A stretch of 64,000 nucleotides of DNA from assembly GCF_949628215.1 (NCBI RefSeq), contig NC_134277.1, forward strand, positions 111,555,463 through 111,619,462, given 5' to 3'. The notes beneath the pieces are model-generated. The model saw nothing but the letters and a program-made list of their open reading frames with translations, did no database searches and was not told where the DNA came from. The stretch is from Phalacrocorax aristotelis (taxonomy: Eukaryota > Chordata > Aves > Suliformes > Phalacrocoracidae). Numbering within the stretch: position 1 is the first letter of the stretch; each line of letters starts with the position of its first letter. Positions 51,031 through 64,000 of the stretch are shown here, one piece after another. Position numbers and translations under genes: made by a program.

Positions 51031-51044
51031 GCTTCAATCTGCTC

Positions 51045-53150
51045 ATTTTGTGTTTCAGTAATGGCAAAGTTAGTACATAAACACTGAGTGGGTGGATTAA
51101 TGGTAATTATGTACAAACATGTTTTTTTAATGTAGTCTTTGTTGTTGTTTGAAAACATTGAGAACCTTAATAATGCATTAATCTGTTTTGTTGCATTTAG
51201 TATCATTTCTGATCTAATGCTTTTATTTCATCCAGACTGATGTAATTTTTTTATATTAAACAACACCTGTGCTGTTGATCAGCAATATCTGGCAACCTCC
51301 TCCACCATCTGATTCATTTCAGTTTAGCACCTCATGGCACAGTTCAGGGATGAAATCTTTGATCTCTTGCCGTCAATAGAAATCCTCTCACTGCTTTCGG
51401 TGAGATCATGATGTCATTCTGTAAGTGTCTTCAGTATATTCATCACTGCTTGCAGAAGGCTAACATTTGCTTATTGTGAGGTCAACATTTGTCCTGTGTG
51501 TTTGTAGATCTTAATGTTTTTCACACTGTGAATTCAGTGTCGTTGTTACCTCAGTTTGGAGGTGGCTTGACATTTTTCAAAACTGTTTGCTATTAAGTAT
51601 TAAGTAAGCTCTCTCTATACCTGAGAAGTAGCAGTGTAGATTCACTTTTGTAATACTGTTTTCTGCTGTTTATTATGCAGGTAGTTTATTCAGTCCCACC
51701 AATTCTGAACTTGAAAATGTCTTGCAATAAAACAACATCAGGACCTTCTTTGCAATTTCTTGTTGTTATTAAGACTGTCAAAAAAAGCAACCAAGTGCCA
51801 CATTATGTGTCATGTTAATGGGAAAATTCTAGATCTCACTCAGTGAAGTATCCCATGCATCCCACACTGCTAAGTCAGTGAATATTGCAAAACCCAAAGG
51901 TATAAAGGTAAGAGTATGTTTTAATTTCTCCTTAAGGAGATTCCTGGCCCTTCGGTGCTGCAATTTATCTTCTGAAATACAAAACTGTTCATACAGCAGG
52001 CTCTAGTCATAATTTACTTGAGTGTTTAGGAGTTCCATATGTAATTTTAGGCCTACTTATTTTGTAAATCAAGGTAAAATTGCAGTCCACACTTATTTTT
52101 GAAGATTTATGGCATTATTCAAATGTTGCCACAGGCTGGAATAGTAGATCTTAGTTTAATATTTTCAAGTTTGTTCAACTACACTCTATTTCTTTACCTA
52201 GGGACATTATTATAAAAACATTTAATGCTGTTGAATATTCAAGTAGAGATAAGCTAATAACATATAATGGCATTCTGATAAATAGCTATAGTGTAAAATT
52301 TTATGTACTTTTCATATTTTTGACCTGATTCTGTTGTGCTGAACACAAAAATGCCCTACGCCATTAGCTTATGTAGGACCAAGACAAAAATTGTGTCTTG
52401 TCTTTGTGGTTTAAAGTAGCATTTAAAGAACTGAATGATTCCTGAGCCAATTTCAAATATGCAAAAAAACATTAGTCCTCTGATAAAGGACAAAGTTATT
52501 ATGGAAATGGATTTTTGAATACTGTTTTCAAGAACCGGTTCTTAAAATTCATATACATTCATGAGGGATGCAATGAGACAATTCAATATACAAAACATGG
52601 AATGTGTATGCGTTGGTTGTTGTTTGCTGGTGTTGCATTTCTAAAAATGTGCAAACGCTTTGCTAAAAAGTAACCAAAAACCCAGTGTGCGTAGCTAAGT
52701 ATACAAACATAAGTACTAATTGAAACTCACCTCCAGAAGAGAAAAACAGTCTTAAATAACATCCTTAACCTGAGAAGTATTTCTGCAGAAAGAGCATGGT
52801 GATGCCTGTGGTCACTGCATTTCTTTTCCAGTTTGATATTCTTGCAAACAACGTCATGGTCTTTCACAGTCTCCGTTTGGAGAACTCAGCTGGCAACTGG
52901 GATTCAAATTTCCCCTTTCATTTGTTCTGTTAATGCACATAGCAGCTCTGCAACGCTAATTCTGCCCTCAGCATCTCCTGAGTGGTCCCAGGAAGCTCTC
53001 AAATTATATTTTCACATTCTGCCTAGGTTCAGTTCTAAAGGGTCACAAGATAAATAGGAGCAGCTAATGTCATATCAATGTGCGAAAGACAAGCATTGTA
53101 TTGGGACTGTGCATGACGCATTAAGTGCTTTCCCTCTACTAAGCACTGAT
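51045..53150. other. Intergenic DNA, nothing recognised
   Basis: About 2.1 kb of AT-rich sequence with no convincing open frame, splice-flanked exon or repeat family. Confidence 0.5.
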
Positions 53151-53159
53151 AAGATGTGC

Positions 53160-53648
53160 GCTGAAGTTCTGTGTCCACTTTTGGGCTCTATCCTTCAGGA
53201 AAAATGTGGGATGATTGAAGGGAGTCTGGAAGAGAGGACCTGTAATGGCTAAGGTCCAGAAAACAGATTAAAAAGTGAGCACAGATTGAAAAGCTGAGGT
53301 TGTTTAGCCTAAGAAAGACAAGATCGGCTCACTTGTTTGGTAATAGTCTTCAAATACCTTAAAAACTATTGCAAGGAGAGAGAGAATAGTCTGCTCTCAC
53401 TTATTTGAATAGGACAGGAAGTAATGGGCGTAGATCGGAGCAAGAACTGATTTAGAGCAGATATTAAGAACTTTTTAAGAGTAAGGATGATTAACAAAAA
53501 AGATTGCCTGGAAGTGCAATCCATGGAGTCCCAGTCACTGACCTTTAAGAACAGGTTAAACATCTGCTGGGAGATACAAATTTAGCTGATCCTGCCTCGA
53601 GATGTGACCTCTGAAGTCCTTTCCGGCCCTATGAGTCTATCACTGTGT
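53160..53648 (+). mobile_element. Degraded CR1 LINE 3' fragment
   Basis: Phrases in CR1 order: TTCTGTGTCCACTTTTGGGC, GGTTGTTTAGCCTAAGAAAG, CTTCAAATACCTTAAAAACT, GTCCTTTCCGGCCCTATGAG and a terminal TCTATCACTGTG. It is heavily diverged, with no usable frame. Confidence 0.75.
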
Positions 53649-53649
53649 A

Positions 53650-56040
53650 TATTCCAGCATGCTCAAAGATTAAACTGATGATCCGCAGTGGAAATGTCCA
53701 TTCCCTAAGGTCTGAGCTACAGTCCATTAAAATTAGGGGGAATTTTTCTAGTGATTTTAATAAGCATTGGATCAGGCCCTAATTGTGTAATTTGGAGCTG
53801 CGTATGGAATGTGGTCCACAATTCTGGTAATAGTATTTGCAAATTAGAAGAATCCAACTCCTTTTCCCAGGGTACATTAGTTTGCAGTGGTTAGAAGAGA
53901 AAGTAAACACACGCTGAAGAAGCAGTGCTACGTTTTTGTTACAAAATTGAGTAGAATTAACTGAAGACAGACACAAGGAGAAGACCTCTGGGGAAAAATT
54001 AGCAACTTTTCTTAAGGGAGAACATTTTAGACAGCTATTTTTTACACTGATTAAGCAGGGCCAGACAGAAAGAGACAGCAAAATCTATGTTAGAAACACT
54101 TTAAAAATAAATAGGCATCATGAGCATGAGAATGAAATGTTTGTGTCTGCAGAAAGGTCAAATTAGCTGAGAATCTGAAAGTGGGCAGAGCAAAAGAAGG
54201 GGAGACATGGGGAATTCAGTCTGTCAGTGGATTCAATCAGCTGCATAGTGACTGGCGAGGAAAGATCCATGCCCCCATAGTCTGTTACCAAATAACATAA
54301 AGATTTTCCTCCACTCTGAATGATCAATTAAATCACAAGCACTTATGCCAGCTAAAGCTCTGCCTCTGCAATTGCACATGTTTACGCGATCTGGAGGAAC
54401 ACTAATATGCATAATGTTAAGAGTCTGCAGATTTGCAAAATCACAGCTCCCGTGGGCAGCCGCAGCCGCTCTGCTTTCTGTGCTGTGCGCATCTCCTGGA
54501 AATTCTCTGTTACCCCTGTGTTGTGGCAGGAAACAGGCAAGTGCTCAAAATACTCCTCTAACAGATGCAGGAAGCTAAGGTTACTAAAATGGTGCTAATA
54601 CACACATGAAAGATCTTCGCTCTTGATTAATTCATTATCTCTAGGACTAAAGGCACAAGATTTCTAGAATCATCTCCCCACTCCAGTTTCTTTGTTGCAG
54701 ATGTGTTCTATGTCTGCACACAAGCTTGAACACTCTACCTGAGAGATCATTTATGAAATATTTATTTACTTTGCATTCAGGGAAGAAAAAAAGAAAAAAG
54801 CCTGCATAATATTATTGATGGAATCTTCGACTGCCAAATACTGAATTATTTATAGCTTAATTGTACAAATGATACCCATGATGACCTGTTAGATTGCAAT
54901 ATGCAATTGATACACTGCGCAAAACCAGGGACATATCTTTCAGGCTTTGTTCTGGCACTTCGGTGGGTCACCCTAAAACAGGTATGAACACTTTGAAGAG
55001 GCAAAGCTGGAATACCCGACAGCGTTTTTGAAGCTGCAAGTGCTAAAAAGGCCTGCAGAAAGCCCCATGTAGCAAAAGATTACCCCGGGTGGGACCTTTC
55101 CACTCCCAACCCATGCATGCCCATCAGCCAGTGCTCTATTACCCTGGGCACAATTCCCTGATCTCCCCTTTCTTGTGGGCAGCCTAGTCCCTTCTGCCCT
55201 TCAGCAGGTCCCACCTACGCTATGGGCACTGCCACCCTGTGCACGGCTCTCCACCCACAACCATGAATATTCACCATTTTCCTCCCCCAACACCAAGCAC
55301 TAACGGGGAAGGTTTGGAGAGTGCACCCACTCACCCACTGCTTTGGTCCTGTGCCTGCATACCTGTTGCAGAGAAATACAGAAATAGATGTCTTACTGTT
55401 AAATTCATAAAGTGAAATGCTTGTAAATATTTTGTGAGCATGCCTTTTAATATAGACTTTAACTGTGCAATCACTATATTAATTCCACAAGTTTCCTGGC
55501 TTTGATTCTGCTTTGCAGAGAGAAACATACTATAGTACATTGAGACCCTTCTGCTGCCACTCCACCGCCCCAGGACTACATCTGTCCTGTTTTGCTGTTG
55601 TTTTTTTTTTTCCCCTTCCCTCTCTCCTAATCCACATTGCTCCTGCCCTCCTCTTCCCGCTGGGTAGCAGACAGAAGACAGATGGGCCAGCAAGCTTCCC
55701 CTGCTTTCACCTCTTTTTCTCCTCCTTTGTCCCAACTATGAGAAAAATCAATTTAATAGAAATTAATAGCTATTTAATAGAAAACCAGAGTCAGTCACTG
55801 CAAACCTGGAATGAGATTTTTCCTGTGCCTGGCCATTCCTTGCATTTTTTTCCTTCCCAGAGTAGGGCAAATAATAGAAATGAGGAAAATGGGAATCTGT
55901 AGTGGGTCAGAGAGTAGTCTCCATTCACCACCCCTCCCTCTGTGGGCCAGCACCAAAGACTTCAGAGTCCCACCACAGACAGATAGAGGGTAGTATCTCT
56001 TCCACATTGAGACTCATCCTATTTTTAAATACTGGCTTAA
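53650..56040. other. Intergenic DNA, nothing recognised
   Basis: About 2.4 kb without recognisable gene or repeat. Open frames of up to 134 codons (for example minus strand near 55331-55735) show no family motif and include simple basic or Gln-rich stretches. Confidence 0.5.
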
Positions 56041-56760
56041 GGCTTAAGATCTGAAGCACCATGTTAACTATCCTTATGTCGTTTTGTTCTTCTCATTCTT
56101 TCCTTTCCAGCAATTTTGGTGTCATTTGCAAAGTTATCAGCAAAGAGTTTATCTTTTCTTGCAGATCACTGATAAAAACCTTGAACTGCATTGGCTCCTT
56201 TGAAGCCATTAAACAACCCACTAGAAGAGAGTGGAAACATGCTGATGTAGCTGCTAATTGGTTTCCAGAGCATTTGATACAGGTAAATTGATTTTGTATA
56301 GTACTGGGGTTTTTTTTACCAGATTATCATGCAGGTCTACATCAAATGACTTAAAGTAATCCATGTGTATTACGTCAATACATCTACCTTAAGCAACTGC
56401 ATTTTAGTCTCATCTTATTGCTTGAATGCACCTATTTTCCATTAAAAATATATTGATTAACATTACATAAGCTACCACTTATGAATTAATTTCTATTTGT
56501 TTCCCATCTTTGTCTTTATTAGTATTTTGCCCAGGGTCTATATAATGCTTGTAATTATCCAAATCCATCACATTTTTTCTTAAGTGTGCCATGTTCACTG
56601 TTTCCTAGTCATCTGAAATTTCCCCTGTGTACCAATATTTGTTGAGAATTAATATGAATTGCTCCAAGAGTATCTCCACCAATTTTTGTCGTACTCTTGG
56701 GAGCATTCAACCCTGACGATTTAAATGTGTTTTGCTTTCACTGATGAACATTCTCTCATG
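56040..56760 (-). mobile_element. Very old CR1/L3-like LINE remnant
   Basis: Reversed CR1/L3 phrases can be followed in order across about 700 bp: GTGTCATTTGCAAAGTTATC, CAGATCACTGATAAAAACCT, TACATCAAATGACTTAAAGT and CATCTGAAATTTCCCCTGTG. Divergence is high. The assignment rests on the order of these phrases, remembered from amniote CR1/L3 consensus sequence. Confidence 0.5.
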
Positions 56761-59700
56761 CATATAGTGAAAGGGAAAGAATTTCATATCACTTCATTAC
56801 TATAACTGAAAAAATTCAGCTTTTCAAAGTAGCTTAGTAAAAACTGTGCTTTCTTATCCAGAAACTAGTCCCCAGGTGAATTCAGTTTCACTCACACCAA
56901 AGGCAAAAAACAAACTGTTGCATTTTGCTCTTGTTAGCTATTCAGAGACACTACGATTGTGACAGAAACAGCTGAGCTAGATTTTGGCTTATGCATCAAT
57001 AACAAAACTTTTAACCAAGTTAAAATATTGGATGTTCAGTCTTAGGGGTGGCTAAGCCAAAAAGATCACTCTTTAGGCAATTTTCACATTCTAAGTTGAG
57101 TTTCCAAATCAGGCATGTAATCGTTAGCAAATCTTAGGAGGCTTGATCTGGATAGCTTTGATGGACAGCAAAGCAAGGAACTACGTCATTACATTTTTAC
57201 TCAGTCACATTTTAGATCTGAGAATTAGACTCTTCCTTAAAAACTGTCATGCATTTGGGAAAGCTTGTGTATTCCAGTGGCATCACGCATGGTATTTCTT
57301 GACAATTTTTTTCCTTTATAATTATTGAAAAGTGAAATGAGGTTTTAAATCTTATGTTTGTCTCTTAGAGGGTGAACTGGATAGAGGTTTCTGAATGACT
57401 CATTTGGGCCACTTACTCAGTTCTAACAAATTTCAGTAACAACTTGTTATGAAAGACAGGACAGGATGGGAGGGCTTCTGGCCACTTTACGACCTGACTT
57501 CTGATTGTTCCAGCCTGGATAACATAGATGGATTCATTCTTAAACACAGGCAGAAGTATTTCGCTTGATGGGTTGACCATAGCGACGTTTATCAATTATC
57601 TGACTACTTTTCTAGAAACTAGAACAGTAAATTTTATCCAAGATGAGCTTAAACAGACTTTTGCACATTTTCAGTTTTCACTGTCTTTGTTGCCTTGATG
57701 TGAGTTGAGTAGCGAATAAAACTCAACACTTCCTTCACTGTGTCATCAGCAGGCATCAGATGACATCATAAGGAAATGAAATATTTGCAGTTGCCTCACA
57801 GGAAAACTTAGAAAGGCACAAAAACACCCATGAAGCCTATTCTTATATGACTGATGACAGTGATGGAGTTGCCATGGAGGCCTGACATTGTGGTAATTCA
57901 ACGTATATCAAGGAAACCTCAAGCTTCAAGGCCTCAAAGCGCTGATCCGAAATTGCTCTTATTAATGGTCTCGTAGAAGGATGGCAGTTGAAGAGAGGAC
58001 AGATACCTAAACTGGAGAGATTTACCCTGGTGGGAGAAGGGAGATGATTTATACTCAGTTATAAACAGTCAAAATCTCACTCTCTGACGACCAGCTCTGA
58101 GTATGAAAGATGTAGGTAAATGACAACTGTGACATTGTAGTAACGGTTCTGTTTAAAATTGCAGATGTCTGTGAAATTTGACAGAGAATCTTTGATGCAC
58201 CTCATCACACATTTTCAACATCCAGGATTTAGTTATGCCTTCGAGCTCCCACTAAGCGGAAGGAAAATTTCCAATGCTGGTTGAAAATGGCAGGGGACAC
58301 AACATCTCTCCTTGAACATCTCAGGAAATGGGGAACTCTCATGGGAATTCTGGCACATTTCACCAAAAAAGCTAGCTTTCTTGAAAAGCAGACCTGTCAG
58401 AAGACAGCCTCAATAACTTCAGGCTCTCCTGAAGTACCAGAGACATGGGCTGAGTCATCTTGCCAAAAAGCTAAGTAACCACTTTCCCAGAGCTTTGAAA
58501 CCTGTAGCTCCCAGACATCCTTACCTCGCTGTCACTGATGTGATGCGAAACAGGCTACTCAGATGGAGGCTCTCCTTCTAATCTGGCAGTTGCTTCAGGC
58601 CTTGTAATTTTTTAAGCCATGTCTATCACACAAGGAAGGGTGCAATTTTCTGCCATGGTATGCATCTTTCACTAGTGTGTGATTCGCAGTGAGATGAGGC
58701 GAGGTGTCTGAAAGACATGCCCGCTGACAGTGATGACTTGATGACTCAAGTCTTGTGGATTTTCTAAGGCATCGCTTTCCTCCAGGGAAAAATAAAATAA
58801 AAATCCCTCCATTTTATTTTTCAATGATGGATGTTGTGTTATGATAAAGCCTTTATACTCCTGGCAGCAAGTACTTAAGTACATACTACATGCTGCGGTT
58901 AAATAGGTCAATGCAAATCTATGTGGATACATTTATCACCACCTCATCCTTTCTTTCTTAGTCTTCTCTGGAACAATTTATCCTTTTTGTGCAAAACCAC
59001 CCATCAATCCAAGACATCATTCAACCAGAATCAAGCTTCCTGAAAAGCTAAACCATGCAGGCAGGGTGGCTACATAAGTGCACTGGAATGTATTAGTCAA
59101 AGCCCTTTGTTCAGGGCTCCAACTCAGTAACTGGTGTGTCATGAACTGCATGAATGTATATAATCTTTTATTCAGTGGATTTTGTACTATGTAAATTCAG
59201 GCATACCTACAGGTAAAGCTATAATATAATTTTTTACAGGTGGAGTCTAGGCACCTGATGCATTCTGAGTCTCGTATTTGTTTATGCTCATTTTTTATCT
59301 AGGGTTCTCAAGTAACAACGGTGTTAATGTGGCTGTGCCATGAAATGCATGTATATGCACTCTTTGACCTATGATCTGCACTATCTTTAATGTGATATCC
59401 TTTTTATCTTAAATCCAAATTTCCTATTTCAGACGTAGCTTTTGTTCCTCCTCTATCACCTTGATGGGGCTGTGACCCACCACAAAGAATATCTTCTAGG
59501 GTAGGACATCATTGTGTCATTTGCCCCTTCTTTTCAGTTCTAAACATTATTTTCTGTCTTTAGAATTTTGTAATCAACATGACATTCTGGCTTTGTTCTC
59601 ATTTCAAGAAACCTATGTCCCCCACAGAAATTCCACCTCTGAAACATTAAAAACAACAACAGGAAGAAAAAGACCTTGGTAAAAAACTTGTCAAAAACCC

Positions 59701-62700
59701 CGCGTTTCATTTTCTGGTATCTTTGTAATGAGGAAACAAGTTTCTCTGTTGAAATCCCTTTCCTAGATCATTATGAGTTCATATTTCCAGCATAGCTCAA
59801 AAGCCTCGTTTGTATTCAAAAGTGCCAAGAAACTGAGTCACCTCCATTAGAAACGTCAGCTGCTAATAAGACTTCTGTCCCTCCTTACTGTGACTATCGG
59901 GAGAACCGTTCTGATGTTAAAGGCTGTGCCGTAGGAGGAGAGCTGGTTAGGTGCCAGCAGGCAGTTCAGGTTGCCACCTTGAAAGCAAATTTTCCCTGAG
60001 AACCAGGAGTGACCTACAGAGTGCGGTAAAACTCAGAGGACAAATGCTATCTCTAAAGGGAATGGTGCCAGGAAAGCTATTTCATTTTCATTTGGGTTCC
60101 TGACTGTCTCAAGAAATAGGACAGAAAAATGTAAGTCTTTATTTTGAACACTCTTCTTTCTGAGGGCTCTTATTAGATTCCTACTACACATTTTATGCTT
60201 TTTTGGTAAATATCTCCAGGGCAAAATTGTCCCATGAGACAACTGATGAATACAGACAGGAACTTGGTTATTTGGTAGTGATTCTATGTTTGCCGATGAC
60301 TTCATTTTTTGCAGAGCTAGAATATTGGAAAGGGATTTTGAAGTGCACTGTCATCCAGGTTGCATCCATTGCTCTTTCTTCCTAAACCTCTGTGAAAACT
60401 CCCGACATATTTGTCAGAAAAGCAGCCAGATTCTTTGAAGATGACAAGAAGCAGGCATTTCTTTTATAAGGTGCTTAACCTACAGTTCAACTCTATTAAA
60501 AAGCAGAGAGAAACTGTTACTATCCTCTTACTCATTTTTTATTTATTTTAAATCAGCAACAGCAATGCTATCACTTGCACCCCAACTTAAGTTATACTGA
60601 CAAAGAGGAAGGAACGTGATGTTCATTTTCCTCAAGGGCATCTCTTAGACATGTAAGCTGACTTCCTTATTGATTGGTACTTGTCAATAAGTAATCAGAA
60701 GCCTAGGGACTGTCTCTCTCTCTCAGTATGTAACAGATCATTTCCCCAGAGTACTCTACTTGCTGTAGGGGAACAGGCATTTAGTTGTTAGGTATTTATC
60801 TTCTTATTTAAACATGTATTTTACTGTCTTGGAGAGAGCAGGCATGGCAGTGACTAGGTAAAATAAATGTGAATTAAATGGACTTTGGGGAAAATGCATT
60901 TTTGTTTTCTAAAATTCTCAAAGTGTAGCAATCAGAAAGGTTGAGTGTTTCATCATAAATAAGGTGAGTCTCAAAGAACTCTTGGCAGATGATGGGAAGG
61001 ATAAAACTTGGGTTCTCAGGGAGGTTTTGAGAAAATAAGGTCAGTGCTTTTCAAAGAAAGCTATGGGGTTTTTTTAAATACTTCAGGGAGTCTCAGGGAT
61101 AAAAATGATTTTTGGCTGGAGTAATTTAGCAGCCAGAAAAAAGAAATCCTTCTCAAGCTGATAAATGTTTAATACCTAACCAGAAGCCTCAAAATTCTTT
61201 TCCACCCTAGTGCTAGACTCTCCTGCACTGAATAATGACATCTTATTAGAAACTTGTTGATTAGTGTGACACTAAATGCAAGTTAGTACAAGTCTCTTAC
61301 ACTTTCAGTTCTGCCCGTGTACTATCTTCAAGTTCTCCCAACAACTGTGTTACAAAACAATTTCAGTAGCACTTCTACACCATAACTGTTGAAAACACAG
61401 TGATTATGAATGCTAGTATCATGAGCCTGTCCTCATATACCTACAAAATACACAGCAATGATAAGCGATAATGCAAACTAATCTGCACCAAGACCCACTT
61501 GGTAGTATCAGAGGTGTAAAAATACAGGCACTTTGCACTTAGGAGTCTTCTTACCGAGCTTAATCAAGAGAGAAGAAACCCATCTGAAATCAATTTCTCA
61601 GACATGAAAAGGGCTGTATTATGCTACATTATGCTATTTACTTATTCCTTCTCATCTTAACCTGCTAAATGCGGTCAACCATTGATTTTACAGTTTCTAG
61701 TGAAGAGTCTTACTTTTGGACAGTAAGAGCACATTTATATCAAGCAATGGATTTAGCACTAGTCCAGCTGTTAAAAAATGGATGTAATCAAAAGCAGATC
61801 TTATTAATGGTCAAGAACCCCATTACACATGAATGCATCCTATCGTTGACACTGTGTCCTTAGGGAGTGACCTGCACCAATTAACAGAGGCATTTTGTAC
61901 AAATACTTTTAGCTGCTCTACCCTCCCATAAGTGTTTTAATGCTTTTAAGAAAATTACTATGTAAATTTGTGTAAAACAATATTGAGGAGGAAAAAAAAA
62001 AGAAAAAAAAAAGAAGAAAATCCTGCAGCTTACTGTTTTCCTTCCATGGAAGAGAGGCATTTCACAAACCTGGTAGTAGCCTAAACACTTTTACAGATTG
62101 GTGAGGGGGTGGAGGTATGAAGTAGATATGCAGTCTATTTCATCAGCCTGGCTGTTCTGATTTCACAACAGTGCTCAGGAGATCACAGCAGGGTGTCCTT
62201 TGTTGCTCTCTGCAGAAAGACTGAAGCCACTGTGGTGAAGATTCTGAAGGCTAAAATGTCAAATACTTTTCCTTAAGTACCCTGAGACACAGCCTTCACT
62301 CATCAAAAGGAAAGCAGAGGAGGTTTATTTTCCAGCCAATTGTATCAGCTCCCCTCTCATTGCTAAATTCAACTCTAAACTAACCTAAAGAGCTACAGGA
62401 ACATGCTTCCAAGCCATGTAAAACATCCCATGGACAATGCAAGGACCGATCCGTTGAGGGGCACGACTGTCTTTCCATACTGGAAGGAAAAACAGCTTTG
62501 GCTTCTGATTTTCCAACACACTGATAATCATTAAAAGGGGCTTAATTAGGCTTTCCTTGAATTAAGTGCATCACCTTTCACAGTTTATGGTCATGTACTT
62601 GGGTTCATTTTTATTTACGCATAGCTGGCGATAAGATATATAATTTTTTCAATGTGATTAAAAATGCTTTAAAGCAGGGAACAGATTCTGTCAGGAATCT

Positions 62701-64000
62701 TCAAGCAGTAATGAAACTCACAATGTAAGTAATACCCTTTGAAATACTGGTTTCTCCTTACACAGAGAAATGGTGTTCTGTGCTGTTATTTGAGTTACTG
62801 TGCTTGTTGGGTACTGCTGTGCGTGGAATTTATCATGGTAGTTACAAAAGCCTTACTCCAAAAACCTGTTTTTCTTTAAAAAAATCCCCAACCGTTTATT
62901 CATAGTCCTCATAGTTGTGGTAACAACTTTGAAAATACGAACCAGACAGTGCAAAAATACTTCTGGTGAGTTTAAAGTTGAAACAATAGCACTAAGAGGT
63001 ATGAAATACTACATACTTCTTAAGGGTGTGTTAATTCTTGACTCCTGAAGACAAGTTGAAGGGATGTAAAGTAGGGAAGAAAATTAAATGTACCACCAAA
63101 ATAAACACACACGAAAGAGAAAGTGTCTTATGAGCCATAAGTAGTCATGGTTGCTATTCAAAGCAAGTGGCTGTAAGCTCACTTTCTACTGACAGCTACT
63201 ATTCTAAATTTCCAAGCTGATACTGGCCACTGAGGTACCTCTCTTCTAATGGATAAACCAAGTAACTTAGCAAAGAGATTTTCAGATATATTTTTCTGGT
63301 TTTTGAAAGTTCACCAGCACTGCAGAATCCCCCAGGAATGCATTCAGTTTCTGCTACACGGCCAGCCACCCACGTTTCAAGCAGCATTTAAATCCCAGGT
63401 AATGAATCCAGACTGCAGACAGCCCTTTTTCAAGAGCAAGTGATGTGAAAAATGGGCCCTATTTGGTTCTGCTTTATTGAAACCAGAGACATCCCCAAAT
63501 CAGAGGTATTTAAAACATTTATTAGCGTTAATTGTTGTAGGTTAAATAAAACACAAAAACTACATTTTAGGGCAAAAAATATTATTAGGTATTATACAAT
63601 TAATATGTAAAACAGAAGGAAAAGTATTAACGGATTGCAGCATCCCATACATGAAGCGAGTGGGTCCAGCCCAGTCAAAGCCCTTATATAAACAAAACAG
63701 AGGACAAGTACTTAGAAGGTGATTTTAAACTTACAATTTATCACTGACTGATTTAAATAATTGAGGGTAGGATAGTAAAATATATCATCACTGTACTGAA
63801 AAGGTCTGATTATAGTCAGAGTGCTTGCATGTATCATCTATCTAGTAGCACTTATTACCACGTGCCATGAAGGATTAGTGAAGATGAGGGATGATAGGTA
63901 ACTTTTCTAGGTATTGATACAAACCCATGTTACACTGTAGCACTTCAGAGAGACTCCTGTACCATGAACAAAAATAACCAATTTTGGCGTTTTTGTTTTG
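56761..64000. other. Intergenic DNA, nothing recognised
   Basis: About 7.2 kb of AT-rich sequence. No exon of the gene expected upstream of VAPA in other amniotes (RAB31) could be identified. There is an A-rich tract at about 61989-62018 and short open frames only. Confidence 0.5.

Noticed and set aside
59110-59400. Two loosely similar segments (GTCATGAACTGCATGAATGT and GCCATGAAATGCATGTATAT)
   Set aside because: Similarity fades after about 25 bases and gaps are needed. Not a convincing duplication.

Overview
This window is vertebrate nuclear DNA, almost certainly from a bird. It carries many CR1 LINE copies in both orientations, several with the bird-type 3' tail of repeated ATTCTATG-like units. 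It also has two solo LTRs of avian endogenous-retrovirus type, and a sparse gene with long AT-rich introns and one CpG-island promoter. The LTR and CR1 types suggest a neoavian bird rather than a chicken relative, but that is inference.

One gene is well supported: VAPA (VAMP-associated protein A) on the minus strand, complete from start codon (47967) to stop (12730). Six coding exons with GT-AG junctions and consistent phases total 750 nt and encode 249 residues: an MSP domain, a linker, a coiled coil and a C-terminal membrane anchor. Intron sizes are about 19.3, 9.4, 2.0, 2.8 and 0.9 kb. The promoter lies in a CpG island (about 47.0-48.9 kb) with NRF1, CCAAT, YY1-like and two ZNF143/THAP11-like sites, plus an unbroken run of 29 C.

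Layout. 1-12.4 kb: downstream flank of VAPA, which may include a long 3'UTR. It holds a small CpG-rich patch with a CTCF-like motif (3.3-3.5 kb), two unidentified exon-like minus-strand segments (4.4-4.8 kb) and one CR1 scrap. 12.4-48.0 kb: VAPA. Intron 4 has a CR1 scrap. Intron 2 has an ERVL-like solo LTR and two CR1s. Intron 1 has four more CR1 segments, one of which was split by a second solo LTR. About 41.2-46.9 kb looks free of recognisable repeats. 48.0-64.0 kb: upstream intergenic DNA with a 170-bp tandem duplication, degraded CR1 fragments and otherwise featureless AT-rich sequence.

No tRNA, rRNA, CRISPR array or prokaryotic-type feature was seen. Most long open frames are CpG-island or LTR artefacts or CR1 remnants. 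No clearly new biological system was found. The best leads are the orphan exon pair, the bidirectional-looking promoter, and the two near-identical CR1 copies that flank VAPA exon 2.
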